The translations under genes and the position numbers were made by a program. 64,000 nucleotides of DNA from Sialis fuliginosa (lineage: Eukaryota; Arthropoda; Insecta; Megaloptera; Sialidae), in contig OY540810.1 of assembly GCA_961205875.1 (NCBI GenBank), forward strand, positions 15,996,001 through 16,060,000. Direction: 5' to 3'. The notes below the pieces were generated by a model. It had not been told where the DNA came from and searched no databases. It saw only the letters and a program-made list of their open reading frames with translations. Below, piece by piece: positions 49,001 to 52,830 of the stretch (the first letter of the stretch is position 1; the number at the start of each line of letters is the position of its first letter).

Positions 49001-49804
49001 ATTATTTATTCAAGAACTTTTTAGTTAAATTTAGTAAAAAATACATACTCATAAATTTGTATTACGCACGACGAGAATTTTATAGCCGGTTTAAACCAAT
49101 TATCAAAGTTTAAAAATTCATTGGAATGTTTTATTACATTTCCATGTAATAAATAACACCAACGGTTTACTGACAGGACTAAAGAATTTCAACTAAATAC
49201 TTATATTAATTTCATGTTACTTTATACATTTTTTTTAATACAATATAGGTATACTTTAAAATAATAATAAAGATTAAACATAAAAAAATATCAAAATTTG
49301 GTAGTAAAATAAAATCTTTTTTTTCTAGGGCCAGCTTTAGATATAAATTAAGCTTCAACTAATAAGGGACCCAAGTGAAGGTTTTTTTTTTTCATTTCTC
49401 AACAAAAATTAACTTCAAACTCGCAAGAGAAACAATTTTCAGTCAACAACAATTTATTTCGAGAGATGGGTGGGAGGGAGGGGATTTTTTACTCGCTGTC
49501 TCTTAACTGATCCTACCTTTTTGAAAAAAAACTTGAATAAACAAAATTACAAATACAAATACAAAAAATCATTTTTGACCAAGTTACTATTGGTTATTAA
49601 ACACATTGTACCCTCTCTCCACCTCGGATGGGAGGTAAGTTCTGTTTTATTGTTTTACCTCCCATTAGCGTAATTTGTGCAAGATTCTAGTCAAAATTTC
49701 GGTAAAAATCCTAGACATAAACTTACATAACTCGCTGACGTATATTTAGTCTTATTATTTTCATTAGAAGTCACCAAAGGTTCATGTTCTTCACTGACAG
49801 TCAT
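3918..49804 (-). CDS. white: white, ABCG-family half-transporter (eye pigment precursor transport), 11 coding exons
   Basis: Joining minus-strand exons 49804-49727, 38008-37681, 36943-36705, 34190-34119, 30359-30022, 27153-26814, 26390-26259, 24968-24740, 8933-8828, 7826-7655 and 4019-3918 gives one uninterrupted frame of 711 codons plus TAA. Every junction is GT-AG and phase-compatible. Residues 136-320 hold an ABC domain: Walker [10 protein letters not shown] at 150-158, Q-loop VQQDD at 196-200, signature ISGGE at 259-263, Walker B/D-loop CDEPTSGLD at 282-290 and switch His316. Membrane helices lie at about 458-476, 491-509, 534-557, 568-586, 599-617 and 684-704. Domain order (ABC first, then membrane) and blocks such as NMTFQNVFA and SYLSWFRY are those of insect White; Drosophila White is of similar length. 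In known insects it dimerises with Scarlet or Brown in pigment-granule membranes; that role is inferred by homology. The start is the first ATG of exon 1, in an A-rich CCAAAATG context. Confidence 0.95.
4985..5839 (+). mobile_element. non-autonomous Helitron-like element
   Basis: The left end is a TC-initiated TCTATATATATA-type sequence followed by ATGAATGTTCATTTGTGTG and GACTCCGGAATTACTGAACC. The right end has a CCCGGGTAACACCGGG hairpin a few bases before a terminal CTAGT followed by T. This TC...hairpin...CTRRT layout is that of Helitrons. The exact left base is uncertain within the TCTA repeat. No Rep/helicase is present. Confidence 0.7.
5700..5783. repeat. 15-bp tandem repeat inside the Helitron-like element
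   Basis: There are about five to six units of GCATGTTGGGTGAGC with G/A and T/C changes between units. Tandem arrays are common in non-autonomous Helitrons. Confidence 0.8.
7655..7826 (-). CDS. white: white coding exon 10 (extracellular loop before helix 6)
   Basis: This exon encodes the end of codon 621 to residue 678: [27 protein letters not shown], then an extracellular loop with Cys656 and Cys663 and one N-glycosylation sequon (NSS at 660-662), then VLETLNFAE. Paired cysteines in this loop are usual in ABCG transporters. The frame stays open for about 180 bases upstream of the acceptor; that part is intron, as homology begins exactly at the CAG acceptor. Confidence 0.96.
8032..8330. mobile_element. 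possible small MITE in white intron 9
   Basis: ATATACAGTCAGTTAAC on the left is mirrored by GTTAACTGACTAATTATG on the right. The right half is unusually GC-rich (TTGCCGGGCCCGC). The termini are not perfect and no clear duplication was seen. Confidence 0.4.
8828..8933 (-). CDS. white: white coding exon 9 (membrane helix 5)
   Basis: This exon completes codon 586, encodes residues 587-620 and ends with two bases of codon 621. The sequence [20 protein letters not shown]...[12 protein letters not shown] is the conserved fifth helix region of White. The acceptor is GTTTCAG and the donor GG|GTAAGT. It is GC-rich and lies about 16 kb from exon 8. Confidence 0.97.
8934..9893 (-). other. white intron 8, exon-9-proximal part
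   Basis: This is intronic sequence without open frames of note. CAGAGCTGGACTGGCCCGAC at about 9078 resembles the terminus of a hAT element but no partner end was found. A decayed TCCTCGTAGCTTCGCACAC Helitron-like fragment is near 9803. Confidence 0.4.
9894..11170. mobile_element. palindromic element with TATATGAGGCG termini
   Basis: TATATGAGGCGTTTATTTTG at the left end is mirrored exactly by the right end (CAAAATAAACGCCTCATATA). The motif GGACTTAGGCCACTTTCAAA recurs inside at about 10105 and 10960. A second inverted repeat (10270-10945) sits in the middle. There is no transposase. Confidence 0.85.
10270..10945. mobile_element. inner inverted repeat nested in the 9894-11170 element
   Basis: The arm with GACCTTGAGTGGAGGTTTG (about 10430) returns as AACCTCCACTCAAGGTC (about 10830), and flanking arm sequence also mirrors. 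The centre is an A/T-run region near 10700-10760. A 95-codon open frame across the left arm is a by-product. Confidence 0.7.
11434..11870. repeat. dispersed repeat family B, paired copies
   Basis: CACGGGACTATCTTATACGT followed by ACAATGTACGTG (11454-11510) recurs at about 17032 and 52440. It recurs inverted at about 11830 and 44600 (CACTCTCCGTATTACATA form). The family is multicopy, non-coding and of unknown class. Confidence 0.65.
12050..12360. repeat. dispersed repeat family A, copy 1
   Basis: It contains GACAGACATCATGGTGAAAA, then ATTCAGGGAAGGTCAAAAT, then AAAATCGGCTTTACTATACT, ending near GGTATAAGAAAGTAAAA. The same ordered blocks recur at about 13060-13280, 28490-28690, 43620-43800, 51340-51445 and 52655-52830. 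Confidence 0.7.
12361..13059. other. intron 8 sequence without recognised feature
   Basis: Non-coding. Opposed open frames at 12397-12591 and 12577-12962 show no protein-like composition or recognised motif. Confidence 0.45.
13060..13280. repeat. dispersed repeat family A, copy 2
   Basis: Worn copy of the family A blocks: CAGACATACACACAGAAAAC, then AATTCAGGAAAAGTCAAAAT, ending with a CAAGAAAGTA tail. Confidence 0.55.
13541..13640 (-). mobile_element. Helitron-like 3' terminus fragment
   Basis: ACTAGCTGTGCCCGCGGCTT then CGCACGCG is the reverse of a Helitron end (GC hairpin then CTAGT). A second, worn one is at about 19852. The other end of the element was not identified. Confidence 0.5.
13930..14450. 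repeat. degenerate tandem repeat, three units
   Basis: The block 'GGTGCATTTTTGAGTTA ... CAAATTCTAC ... GACACCCCATATGCCT' occurs at about 13943-14030, again at about 14213-14305 and in worn form at about 14330-14420. The units differ at many sites. No coding frame. Confidence 0.6.
14565..14635. repeat. interspersed repeat end, GGAACCCTAA type
   Basis: ACAGACAGACGACAAATT, then TTTTTCGGAACCCTAAGA. The same ending occurs at about 44755-44820, and an opposite-strand GTTCCGTGCC form is at 18390. This class of end is widespread in insect genomes. Confidence 0.5.
14951..15261. mobile_element. probable hAT-like MITE
   Basis: CAGTGCCGGTTTTAGGGG at the left and AAGCCCGACTCTG at the right are approximate inverse termini of the CAG..CTG kind. 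The flanks do not show an exact 8-bp duplication, so the call is weaker than for the other hAT-like copies. A GGGGTGGAAGG plus G-run patch lies near 15210. Confidence 0.45.
15262..16242. other. intron 8 sequence without recognised feature
   Basis: AT-rich, non-coding; no repeat or motif recognised. Confidence 0.5.
16243..16586. mobile_element. foldback element, TATACAGGGTGGGG termini, internally deleted copy
   Basis: The left 260 bp match the left arm of the 1773-2669 element nearly base for base. The last 80 bp match its right end. About 550 bp of the interior is missing. TA lies at both ends. Confidence 0.88.
17015..17135. repeat. dispersed repeat family B copy
   Basis: ATCTGCCATGGGAGACACGG then CTTTCTTATATGTAATACTG, matching the copies at 11434 and 52430. 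Confidence 0.6.
17136..21680. other. intron 8 central part, worn repeats only
   Basis: Seen here: a sequence starting CACTCAACAAAAATATTAAA (17151) that resembles a transposon edge without a partner; a Helitron-like left-end remnant at about 18000-18110 (ATCGGTTCAGTAGTTTTCGAG, inverse orientation); a GTTCCGTGCC repeat with CCGTCCGGCCGTCCGTC at 18390-18460; and a worn Helitron-like 3' end at 19852-19895. No gene was recognised; the minus-strand open frames at 20811-21553 lack protein-like features. Confidence 0.45.
22769..22778. promoter_or_regulatory. CRE-like TGACGTCA palindrome
   Basis: ATGACGTCACG lies in the spacer of the foldback element, upstream of the coding-like fragment. TGACGTCA is the consensus for CREB/ATF binding. 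Function is not shown by sequence alone. Confidence 0.25.
22908..23156 (+). pseudogene. coding-like fragment of unknown origin in the foldback spacer
   Basis: A frame open from about 22908 and ending at TAA 23154-23156 reads ...[17 protein letters not shown]... then ...[20 protein letters not shown]... then HYVEPNEDF...SSCDTF. It has charged and aromatic residues spread as in a folded protein and is unlike translations of the AT-rich background. No ATG start precedes it in frame nearby, and the protein family is not recognised. It could be a captured host-gene fragment or a remnant of the element's own protein. Confidence 0.35.
24740..24968 (-). CDS. white: white coding exon 8 (membrane helices 3-4)
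   Basis: This exon encodes residues 510-585 plus one base of codon 586. [15 protein letters not shown] is the conserved amphipathic loop of ABCG proteins. Helix 3 covers about 534-557 and helix 4 about 568-586 ([15 protein letters not shown]). The donor is G|GTATGT. It is followed on the minus strand by the 15.8 kb intron 8. Confidence 0.97.
25080..25285 (-). repeat. dispersed repeat family D, partial inverse copy
   Basis: The blocks AAATGGTTAACCAATGGCAG, GCACTGTGCATTTACTTGG and AAATGTCATTTTGACGTTTG are read on the minus strand. They match the 3' half of the copies at 54250-55070 and 59203-59980. Lies in white intron 7. Confidence 0.65.
25614..26022. mobile_element. foldback MITE with TATACAG termini in intron 7
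   Basis: The left arm (TATACAGAATGTTTCATGAT, AAGTTCATATAAACATT) is mirrored by the right arm (AATGTTTATATGAACTTTTT, ending CTTTCATAATT and TGTATA). The outer arms share ATATTGAAGG. No coding content; an 87-codon frame across it is a by-product. Confidence 0.75.
26259..26390 (-). CDS. white: white coding exon 7 (membrane helices 1-2)
   Basis: This exon encodes residues 466-509: the end of membrane helix 1 (LLIGTIYFG), the short conserved loop GVMNMNG and helix 2 ([19 protein letters not shown]). It is 132 bases in phase 0 at both ends. The upstream intron 6 is only 423 bp, the shortest in the gene. Confidence 0.96.
26814..27153 (-). CDS. white: white coding exon 6 (linker and entry to membrane domain)
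   Basis: This exon completes codon 352 and encodes residues 353-465. It contains [13 protein letters not shown] at 357-369 and the variable linker, then [16 protein letters not shown] at 439-454, the connecting helix that precedes membrane helix 1. The acceptor is ATACCAG and the donor ATT|GTAAGT. GC content is high for this window, so several antisense open frames overlap it as by-products. Confidence 0.97.
27300..27816. repeat. dispersed element family C (TATACAG foldback arm), intron 5 copy
   Basis: Blocks ACTGTATCACAATGGGTTCT, GCTGTAGCTTCCTCACGAAG and the ending CATCCTGTATA match the right arm of the 4678-6435 element. The whole unit matches 58345-58830 in inverse orientation. Confidence 0.65.
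28490..28690. repeat. dispersed repeat family A copy in intron 5
   Basis: It contains GTCAGATTAGTATCAGGGAA, AAAAAATCGGCTTTCCTAG and ends GGTATAAGAAAGTAGAAA. A run of G at about 28384-28393 precedes it. Confidence 0.55.
28691..29712. other. intron 5 sequence without recognised gene
   Basis: AT-rich. A 117-codon plus-strand open frame at 29289-29642 starts in a GC-richer patch but ends in simple Phe/Tyr-rich translation of T-runs. No family is recognised and it is probably not a gene. Confidence 0.45.
29721..29935. mobile_element. hAT-like MITE with exact 8-bp target duplication
   Basis: The termini CTGTGGTTCTTAAAC and GTTTAAGAACCGCTG are inverse. Just inside are AGGGTCCGCTGAAC and AAAGGGGTTCCTAG, typical of the 'CAGTGGTTCTTAAAC' class of hAT MITEs. 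CCTTAAAC flanks both ends (29713-29720 and 29936-29943). It lies 86 bp from exon 5 in intron 5. Confidence 0.9.
30022..30359 (-). CDS. white: white coding exon 5 (signature, Walker B, H-loop)
   Basis: This exon encodes residues 240-351 plus two bases of codon 352. It holds [14 protein letters not shown] (signature), [13 protein letters not shown] (Walker B and D-loop), and TIHQPSSEL with the switch histidine 316, followed by [14 protein letters not shown]. All residues needed for ATP binding and hydrolysis are present. It has clearly higher GC than the surrounding introns. The acceptor is TTACAG and the donor GA|GTAAGT. Confidence 0.98.
30401..30622. mobile_element. short palindromic MITE in intron 4
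   Basis: GCTTAAAGCAAAATTAACC and TTAGTTAATCAGCTGTTTT on the left are mirrored by AAAACAACTGATTAACTAAT and AATTTTGCTTAATGC on the right. There is no coding content. It starts about 40 bp from the exon 5 acceptor, so it may touch the splice region. Confidence 0.75.
30802..31072. mobile_element. hAT-like MITE, CAGAGCCG...CGGCACTG
   Basis: The left CAGAGCCGACCTAAGCAAAT and right CTAAACCCGGCACTG are imperfect inverted termini, with CTGGGCGAG and CGCCCCAC-type blocks inside. The flanks ATTTCGCC and ATTTCAGC match at six of eight bases, so the target duplication is decayed. Confidence 0.7.
31460..31654. mobile_element. hAT-like MITE, CAGTGGCAGACTAAGG...CCGCCACTG
   Basis: The inverse termini CAGTGGCAGACTAAGGAAGG and CTCCCTTAGGCCGCCACTG bound 195 bp. 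The flanks AATGTAAC and ACTATAAC match at six of eight. A 60-codon minus-strand frame here is a by-product. Confidence 0.7.
32013..33028. mobile_element. MITE with TATATGGGGCGTTCTAC termini
   Basis: The left TATATGGGGCGTTCTACTTT and the following TCTACCGACAAT are exactly mirrored at the right end (ATTGTCGGTAGA, AAAGTAGAACGCCCCATATA). A GC-rich island at about 32410-32600 contains CGGCTCGCTCCCGGG. The motif CTCAGTCACA / CTCTGTCACA recurs four times inside. No transposase. Confidence 0.85.
33170..33680. repeat. interspersed repeat with periodic GGGGTTGAAT motifs
   Basis: TTAGGGGTTGAATGTCAATT (about 33305), CAGGGATTGAATTTTGATAA (about 33401) and GTAGGGGTTGAATTTCGTAA (about 33541) recur every 100-140 bp. 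They are followed by CTACCCCTGAAATTTCAGTC and TCAGTCAGTCAG. This class is common in insect genomes; its transposon type is not settled here. Confidence 0.6.
34119..34190 (-). CDS. white: white coding exon 4
   Basis: This small exon has 72 bases and encodes residues 216-239 ([11 protein letters not shown]...VISE), corresponding to the helical part of the ABC domain between Q-loop and signature. The acceptor is ATGTACAG and the donor GAG|GTAAGA, both in phase 0. It is too short to stand out as an open frame and was found by homology and phase. Confidence 0.95.
34191..36013. other. intron 3 sequence without recognised gene
   Basis: AT-rich. A C homopolymer with CACTCCTACGGAAGCCC lies at about 35332-35362. 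Open frames at 34373-34621 and 35049-35252 have no protein-like features. Confidence 0.5.
35332..35345. repeat. C homopolymer tract
   Basis: A run of C follows TTTG and precedes TTCACTCC; a likely site of length polymorphism. Confidence 0.8.
36014..36601. mobile_element. MITE with AACCTTGTTCAGACTAGG termini in intron 3
   Basis: AACCTTGTTCAGACTAGGCT at the left is mirrored by AACCTAGTCTGAACAAGGCT at the right, bounding 588 bp of AT-rich sequence. It ends 104 bp before the exon 3 donor. No target duplication could be fixed. Confidence 0.75.
36705..36943 (-). CDS. white: white coding exon 3 (Walker A and Q-loop)
   Basis: This exon encodes residues 136-215. It contains [19 protein letters not shown], the Walker A P-loop, and [10 protein letters not shown], the Q-loop that senses nucleotide and contacts the membrane domain. 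It ends REHLIFQ in phase 0 at CAG|GTAAGT. The upstream intron 2 is only 737 bp, one of the shorter introns of the gene. Confidence 0.97.
37681..38008 (-). CDS. white: white coding exon 2 (low-complexity N-terminal region)
   Basis: This exon encodes residues 27-135 plus one base of codon 136. It is rich in Asn, Gly and Ser and includes a run of six glycines at about 66-71. The conserved White segment [10 protein letters not shown] follows at about 87-96, then an Arg run (about 104-107), and LKN just before the ABC domain. The acceptor is TTTCCAG and the donor G|GTAAAT. A TTAA-flanked MITE ends its nearer edge only 114 bp upstream of the acceptor in intron 1. Confidence 0.93.
38123..38818. mobile_element. 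TTAA-flanked MITE (piggyBac-like)
   Basis: The termini TTAAGGGGGCAGACCCAGTT and AACTGGGTCTGCCCCCTTAA are perfect inverse copies. TTAA stands at both ends (38123-38126 and 38815-38818), the target piggyBac-superfamily transposases use. The interior holds GATCACTG and CAGTGATCACCG near symmetric positions, hinting at further internal symmetry. No transposase. Confidence 0.88.
38933..39634. mobile_element. MITE with ATTAGGATGTATCAAAA termini
   Basis: ATATTAGGATGTATCAAAAA is mirrored by TTTTTTGACACACTCTAATG. An inner inverted repeat pairs CATGGAAAAATGATTATTC (about 39057) with GAATAATTTTTCCATG (about 39569), and GGTATTACTGATTCATGA with ACGAATCAGTAATACC. Non-coding. Confidence 0.7.
39931..40350. 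mobile_element. MITE with about 55-bp inverted termini, ACGCCCCCTCAATC type
   Basis: The left block (ACGCCCCCTCAATCTGTTCT, then TTGTGACCAAAAAAT) is mirrored at the right (ATTTTTTGGTCACAA, AGAACAGATTGAGGGGGCGT). Similarity extends outward through GAAATATTAAC. The interior is AT-rich without open frames. Confidence 0.82.
40925..42406. mobile_element. old foldback element with TATACAGTGTGTCCCA termini
   Basis: TACAGTGTGTCCCAGGACAG, then AACAAGAGGTGTAATGAA, is mirrored at the right by TTCATTACACCTCTTGTTAC and GGGACACACTGTACATA. The outer arms are clearly diverged from each other. A much younger hairpin (41387-42228) occupies the middle. Confidence 0.82.
41387..42228. mobile_element. near-perfect hairpin (349-bp arms) in intron 1
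   Basis: The arms 41387-41735 and 41880-42228 are inverse copies differing at only a few positions (one T-run length change and two or three substitutions near the loop). The loop is about 144 bp. Each arm includes a GC-rich block, CGGTCAACGCGCTGGCGTCT. No open frame. It is read through by the white primary transcript. Confidence 0.9.
42860..43150. repeat. dispersed repeat family E, copy 1
   Basis: GGAAAGACTATGGATACATA, then ACAACCAATGCTAATC and TTGTCATTTCCATG blocks. The same order and strand recurs at about 58905-59190 with moderate divergence. Confidence 0.65.
43151..44096. other. intron 1 sequence; one family A copy
   Basis: A family A copy lies at about 43620-43800 (CGACAGACATCATGGCGAAA, GATTCAGGGAAAGTCAAAA). 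GTGAGGGGCGCAGCCATGAG at about 43526 resembles a worn transposon end. Nothing else recognised. Confidence 0.5.
44097..44926. mobile_element. possible hAT-like element, CAGAACCGTACTTAAGG...CAAGTACGGCTCTG
   Basis: The termini are approximate inverses of the CAG..CTG kind. An exact 8-bp duplication is not seen. Inside are a family B inverse copy (about 44500-44650) and a GACGGACGGACGAACGAC, then TTCTTCGGAACCCTAAAAA repeat end (44755-44820). Confidence 0.45.
45259..46735. mobile_element. MITE with ACACRGAGAGAAAA termini
   Basis: ACACAGAGAGAAAAGTC, then CTTAGAAAAATTACTGTGCT, is mirrored at the right by AGCACAGTAATTTTTCTAAG and TTTTTCTCTCCGTGT. The interior is low-GC non-coding sequence. No clear target duplication. 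Confidence 0.72.
46985..47755. mobile_element. foldback repeat in intron 1, TCGTAAGGAACCCCTCTA arms
   Basis: The left arm holds TCAGCTTCTACTTGATCATT and CTCGTAAGGAACCCCTCTA. The right arm holds their inverses TAGAGGGGTTCCTTACGAG and GATCGAGTAGAAGCCGAAA. The arms are diverged. The ends could not be fixed exactly. Confidence 0.6.
47765..47975. repeat. GC-richer repeat fragment with TATATCAGCACA motifs
   Basis: TGTATATCAGCACATCGCAC (about 47891) and CGATATATCAGCACACCGCA (about 47940) form a degenerate direct repeat of about 50 bp ending in CCTAAAGGGTTAA. Non-coding. Confidence 0.5.
47976..49726. other. intron 1 sequence next to exon 1, no gene recognised
   Basis: CAGTGGCGTAACCGGTAT (48451) looks like a lone hAT terminus. 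GGTACCTATATAGGTACC (48653-48670) is a perfect palindrome. A patch at 49466-49482 is G-rich. The rest is AT-rich and non-coding. Confidence 0.45.
49727..49804 (-). CDS. white: white coding exon 1
   Basis: This exon encodes residues 1-26, beginning [10 protein letters not shown] and ending TSASY, and stops in phase 0 at a consensus GTAAGT donor (49726-49721). It is a short polar cytosolic N-terminus without a signal peptide, as expected for ABCG half-transporters. The ATG is preceded by CCAAA. The join to exon 2 rests on phase and the donor/acceptor match, because this N-terminal stretch is poorly conserved between insects. Confidence 0.82.
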
Positions 49805-50050
49805 TTTGGCACTAAATATCACTAGATAAAACAATAATTACAACAATAACAGAACCAATAATCACCGAATCAATTCACAGAACATTTCACATGCATTGCC
49901 AGCTCTATGCGCCTTCAAGTGTACTGAGGTCTAAGCTTGCTGTGGCCAGAGCATGCTTGGATCCAACTATTGCCGATACGATACGGACAGAGTGAGATAG
50001 ATGTAGGTGATGAGAAGTGTTATCAAACAGAAACAGGTGTTAGTTATATT
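49805..50050 (-). promoter_or_regulatory. probable 5' UTR / upstream region of white
   Basis: This is the sequence immediately upstream of the white start codon. About 49895-50010 is noticeably richer in GC than its surroundings. No TATA box, initiator or splice acceptor could be identified with confidence, so a promoter here is inferred only from position. A further non-coding 5' exon cannot be excluded. Confidence 0.3.
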
Positions 50051-50234
50051 ATACGTAATTTTAATAGGTAATATATTCGTTTTTCAATTGCTTTTGGGTG
50101 GTTGTAATAATCACACAACCCCATAAAAAATTAGGTCTTGACTCTTGATTTCTTAACCGGACTATATTTTTCTTACATATTTTTGGGCAATGAAAAATAA
50201 TTTGAATAATAAATAAACTGTCCTGGTCAGTACA

Positions 50235-50495
50235 TAGGGTGACCAGACTTTAGTTTTTGTAAACCCTAACATGTAAATAAATACCCCTTTTTTGTTTATT
50301 TTTTATTCTATTGTTTTTTTCATTTTATTCTTTTTTTCATAAAATTTATTACCTTAATCGTCACTTTTGCACCCCCTGCTCTATTTTTGACGACTTTTTT
50401 TTAGTCGTCATCATTTTTTGCAAAACCTGGAGAAATTGCACCGAAACCCTCAGCCCGGAGATTCAGTATGTAAAACCAGAGACCTGGTCACCCTA
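50235..50495. mobile_element. hAT-like MITE with exact 8-bp target duplication
   Basis: The termini TAGGGTGACCAG and CTGGTCACCCTA are perfect inverses. TCAGTACA stands directly on both sides (50227-50234 and 50496-50503). It lies about 430 bp upstream of the white start codon, close enough to affect the promoter region. The open frame across it is a by-product. Confidence 0.92.
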
Positions 50496-50869
50496 TCAGT
50501 ACAAAACTTTTTTGTACATCATAATACAGAAGAAAGTACATAAGTTAATACTTTCTGCTAATTGTAAGAAGTTGAATATAAACTACATAACATTAAATAT
50601 TGTCGTTTGTTAATGTTTGAGATATTATTTTATTTCAAACGGTTTTATTATAAATCAGTATAATAATTTTTCTGTTTAAAAAAATGTTCTTTTGTCAAAG
50701 GCTTCTTATTTATTAGATATTTCAATAGTTTAACACGTTTTAGATATTATTATTTCTATACGTCTATTTAATTGACAGTTGTAATAATAAACACTTTTAT
50801 TTTCTTAGATTAATAAATTATTATTAAAATTATTTTTAAATAAAAACTAAAAATATTATTTCTTGGTCA

Positions 50870-51229
50870 AAAGATACAAAAAAAGAATAGGACATAAATT
50901 ATAGAAAATAACGTTCTCTACAACTTTTATTATTAACATTTCTTTCTGTTATAAACCATTACACAATTTTTTAAAATGATTCCAACAAAAATTAAAGATA
51001 ATAATATTTTCTGTAACTTGTATCAAAAACATTTTTTTCTAATACGTACCGTTTAAAAAATAATTCGAAAAATTCTAAAATTGACATCAGCAAACATCCG
51101 TTTTCTGTTTAGTGGTTGTTATCGAAAATAGATGATGCACATCTACAGTATAAAGGGACCTTAAGTTATTTCATGTTTGTAAGTCTCACCGTTTTCGCTT
51201 TAGAGCGTTCACATACACACACACACACA

Positions 51230-51270
<41 letters not shown>

Positions 51271-51271
51271 A

Positions 51272-51303
<32 letters not shown>

Positions 51304-51445
51304 CGTCATTGAAATAATGGTCGTACGTAATTTAAAGACCCTCAAAACGTTTAACTCCGTTAAAATCTCGAGTTCGAATTTTTTCATGATCACTATACTT
51401 TATTATAGTTGGTACATTTTATATGTGTATAAAAAAGTAAAAATT
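50870..51445. repeat. family A-like unit interrupted by the microsatellite
   Basis: AATTAAAGATAATAATATTT and ACATCAGCAAACATCCG match the stretch ahead of copy 1 at 11550-12070. TTAAAATCTCGAGTTCGAA and a GTATAAAAAAGTAAAAATTG tail follow the microsatellite. Confidence 0.5.
51211..51303. repeat. compound (CA)n(GA)n microsatellite
   Basis: Long CA runs are interrupted twice by CATA and then pass into about six GA units. Open frames on both strands here are translations of the repeat. It interrupts a family A-like unit (50870-51120 and 51340-51445). Confidence 0.95.
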
Positions 51446-52429
51446 GATAACTGACACCCAAAAATGTTCGTCAAAAAATAGCAAAATATAGAAAATGCAG
51501 TGTTGTACTAAGGGTAGAGGGTGCAGTAGGGCAGCAAAAAATATAGGTTTAGATTTGAAAAAGAAACTTGAAAACCCATCAGAGTAACCTTTTTAACCAT
51601 GAAAGTTTCGTCTGAAATATTTTTTTCTGAAAGTTCGTTATTTTGGAAAATAATCCACTGAAAAGGCTTTAAAAACACCCGGAATACGACAAATATTTTT
51701 ATCAATTTTGAAAATGCACCCATAACTCCATTTAATATTTTAAAAAATATTTAAAATACGTTCAGTACACATATCTCACTAGAATCTAAAAAATAAATAA
51801 GTTAAAACAATACAGTAGTAAAAACTGATATTTGTTTTAAGTATCTATACTCACATACTCTGTTACCAACTTATTTACACTAATATTTATTTACCTGTTG
51901 TAAGGCGACCGGTGGCCCTTCGGTACAGGTGAATAAAAAAACAAATATAGTAAAGGAGCCGCATAGAATACCCATGTATCGTTAGGTTGACAAGCATATA
52001 AAGCATAGGTGAATGGAAAATTTTAAATACACTTTCTTCCTCACACTCAGTGGTTCTAAACTTACATATATCAATAGATGCTGATTAGGAAGATCATTGT
52101 TGCTTCTACCTACAAGATTTCCTTTGCAAATTTAATGCCCTTTAGGTAAAAAGATCTAATAATTGAATTTTGAATTGCCTGCCTATTTAAAATTGACAAA
52201 ATTGTGTTTTTGGGAGCCCAAAAAACCGTACGGTTGATAAATGCAGCCACTCTAGCCTATAGAGATACTCCAAGAAGAATTATGACAGTGTCGCCATTTT
52301 TAGGAAAATAAAAAAAATATTTATATGTATTATTTTTAAAAAGCACAAACAAAAAATTTACATAATTGTAAGATTGATAAAGTGAGAAAATACCCCTAAT
52401 AAATTTTTTTTATCCGGTCGTGTGTCACG
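51446..52429. other. intergenic, nothing recognised
   Basis: CAGTGTTGTACTAAGGGTAG at 51499 is a possible lone hAT end. A CCGGTGGCCCTTCGG patch at about 51909 has no partner. No gene. Confidence 0.45.
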
Positions 52430-52830
52430 TGTATGTCACGGTCTCACATAACTTTATTATACGCGATACTGAGAGTGAATAGTGTACGTGTTTTTAATTA
52501 TATTTTTTTAAATGATAAAAAAAGGACATAACTAATAATAGATAATATTATTTTTATAGGGTGTCAAATTTGTTTTAATACGTTTATAAGTATATTTTAT
52601 AAATAAAAAAATAACCCTTCTGTCCCACCCTTCCCACTGGTTACACTACTGATAAAGATCATGGAGAAATAGTCAGAATGCACTTAGAGTACATCAAAAT
52701 GGATATATTCATCAAAATATCGAATTCTGCAAACATCGTCTTAACTACTCTTAACAATACTTACTTACTTATACTATATGTATTTCATAGATGCGGTTTG
52801 TATAAAAAAGTAAAATTAATTTTGTGTATT
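52430..52830. repeat. family B and A blocks in tandem, split by a hAT-end fragment
   Basis: Family B sequence (GATACTGAGAGTGAATAGTG) is followed by TTCCCACTGGTTACACTACTG, an inverse hAT-like terminus, then family A sequence (GTCAGAATGCACTTAGAGTA) with a GTATAAAAAAGTAAAATT tail. The order suggests A and B are parts of one larger repeat. Confidence 0.5.

Noticed and set aside
51116..51454. 112-codon open frame with THTHTH runs
   Set aside because: It is a translation of the (CA)n microsatellite with its flanks.
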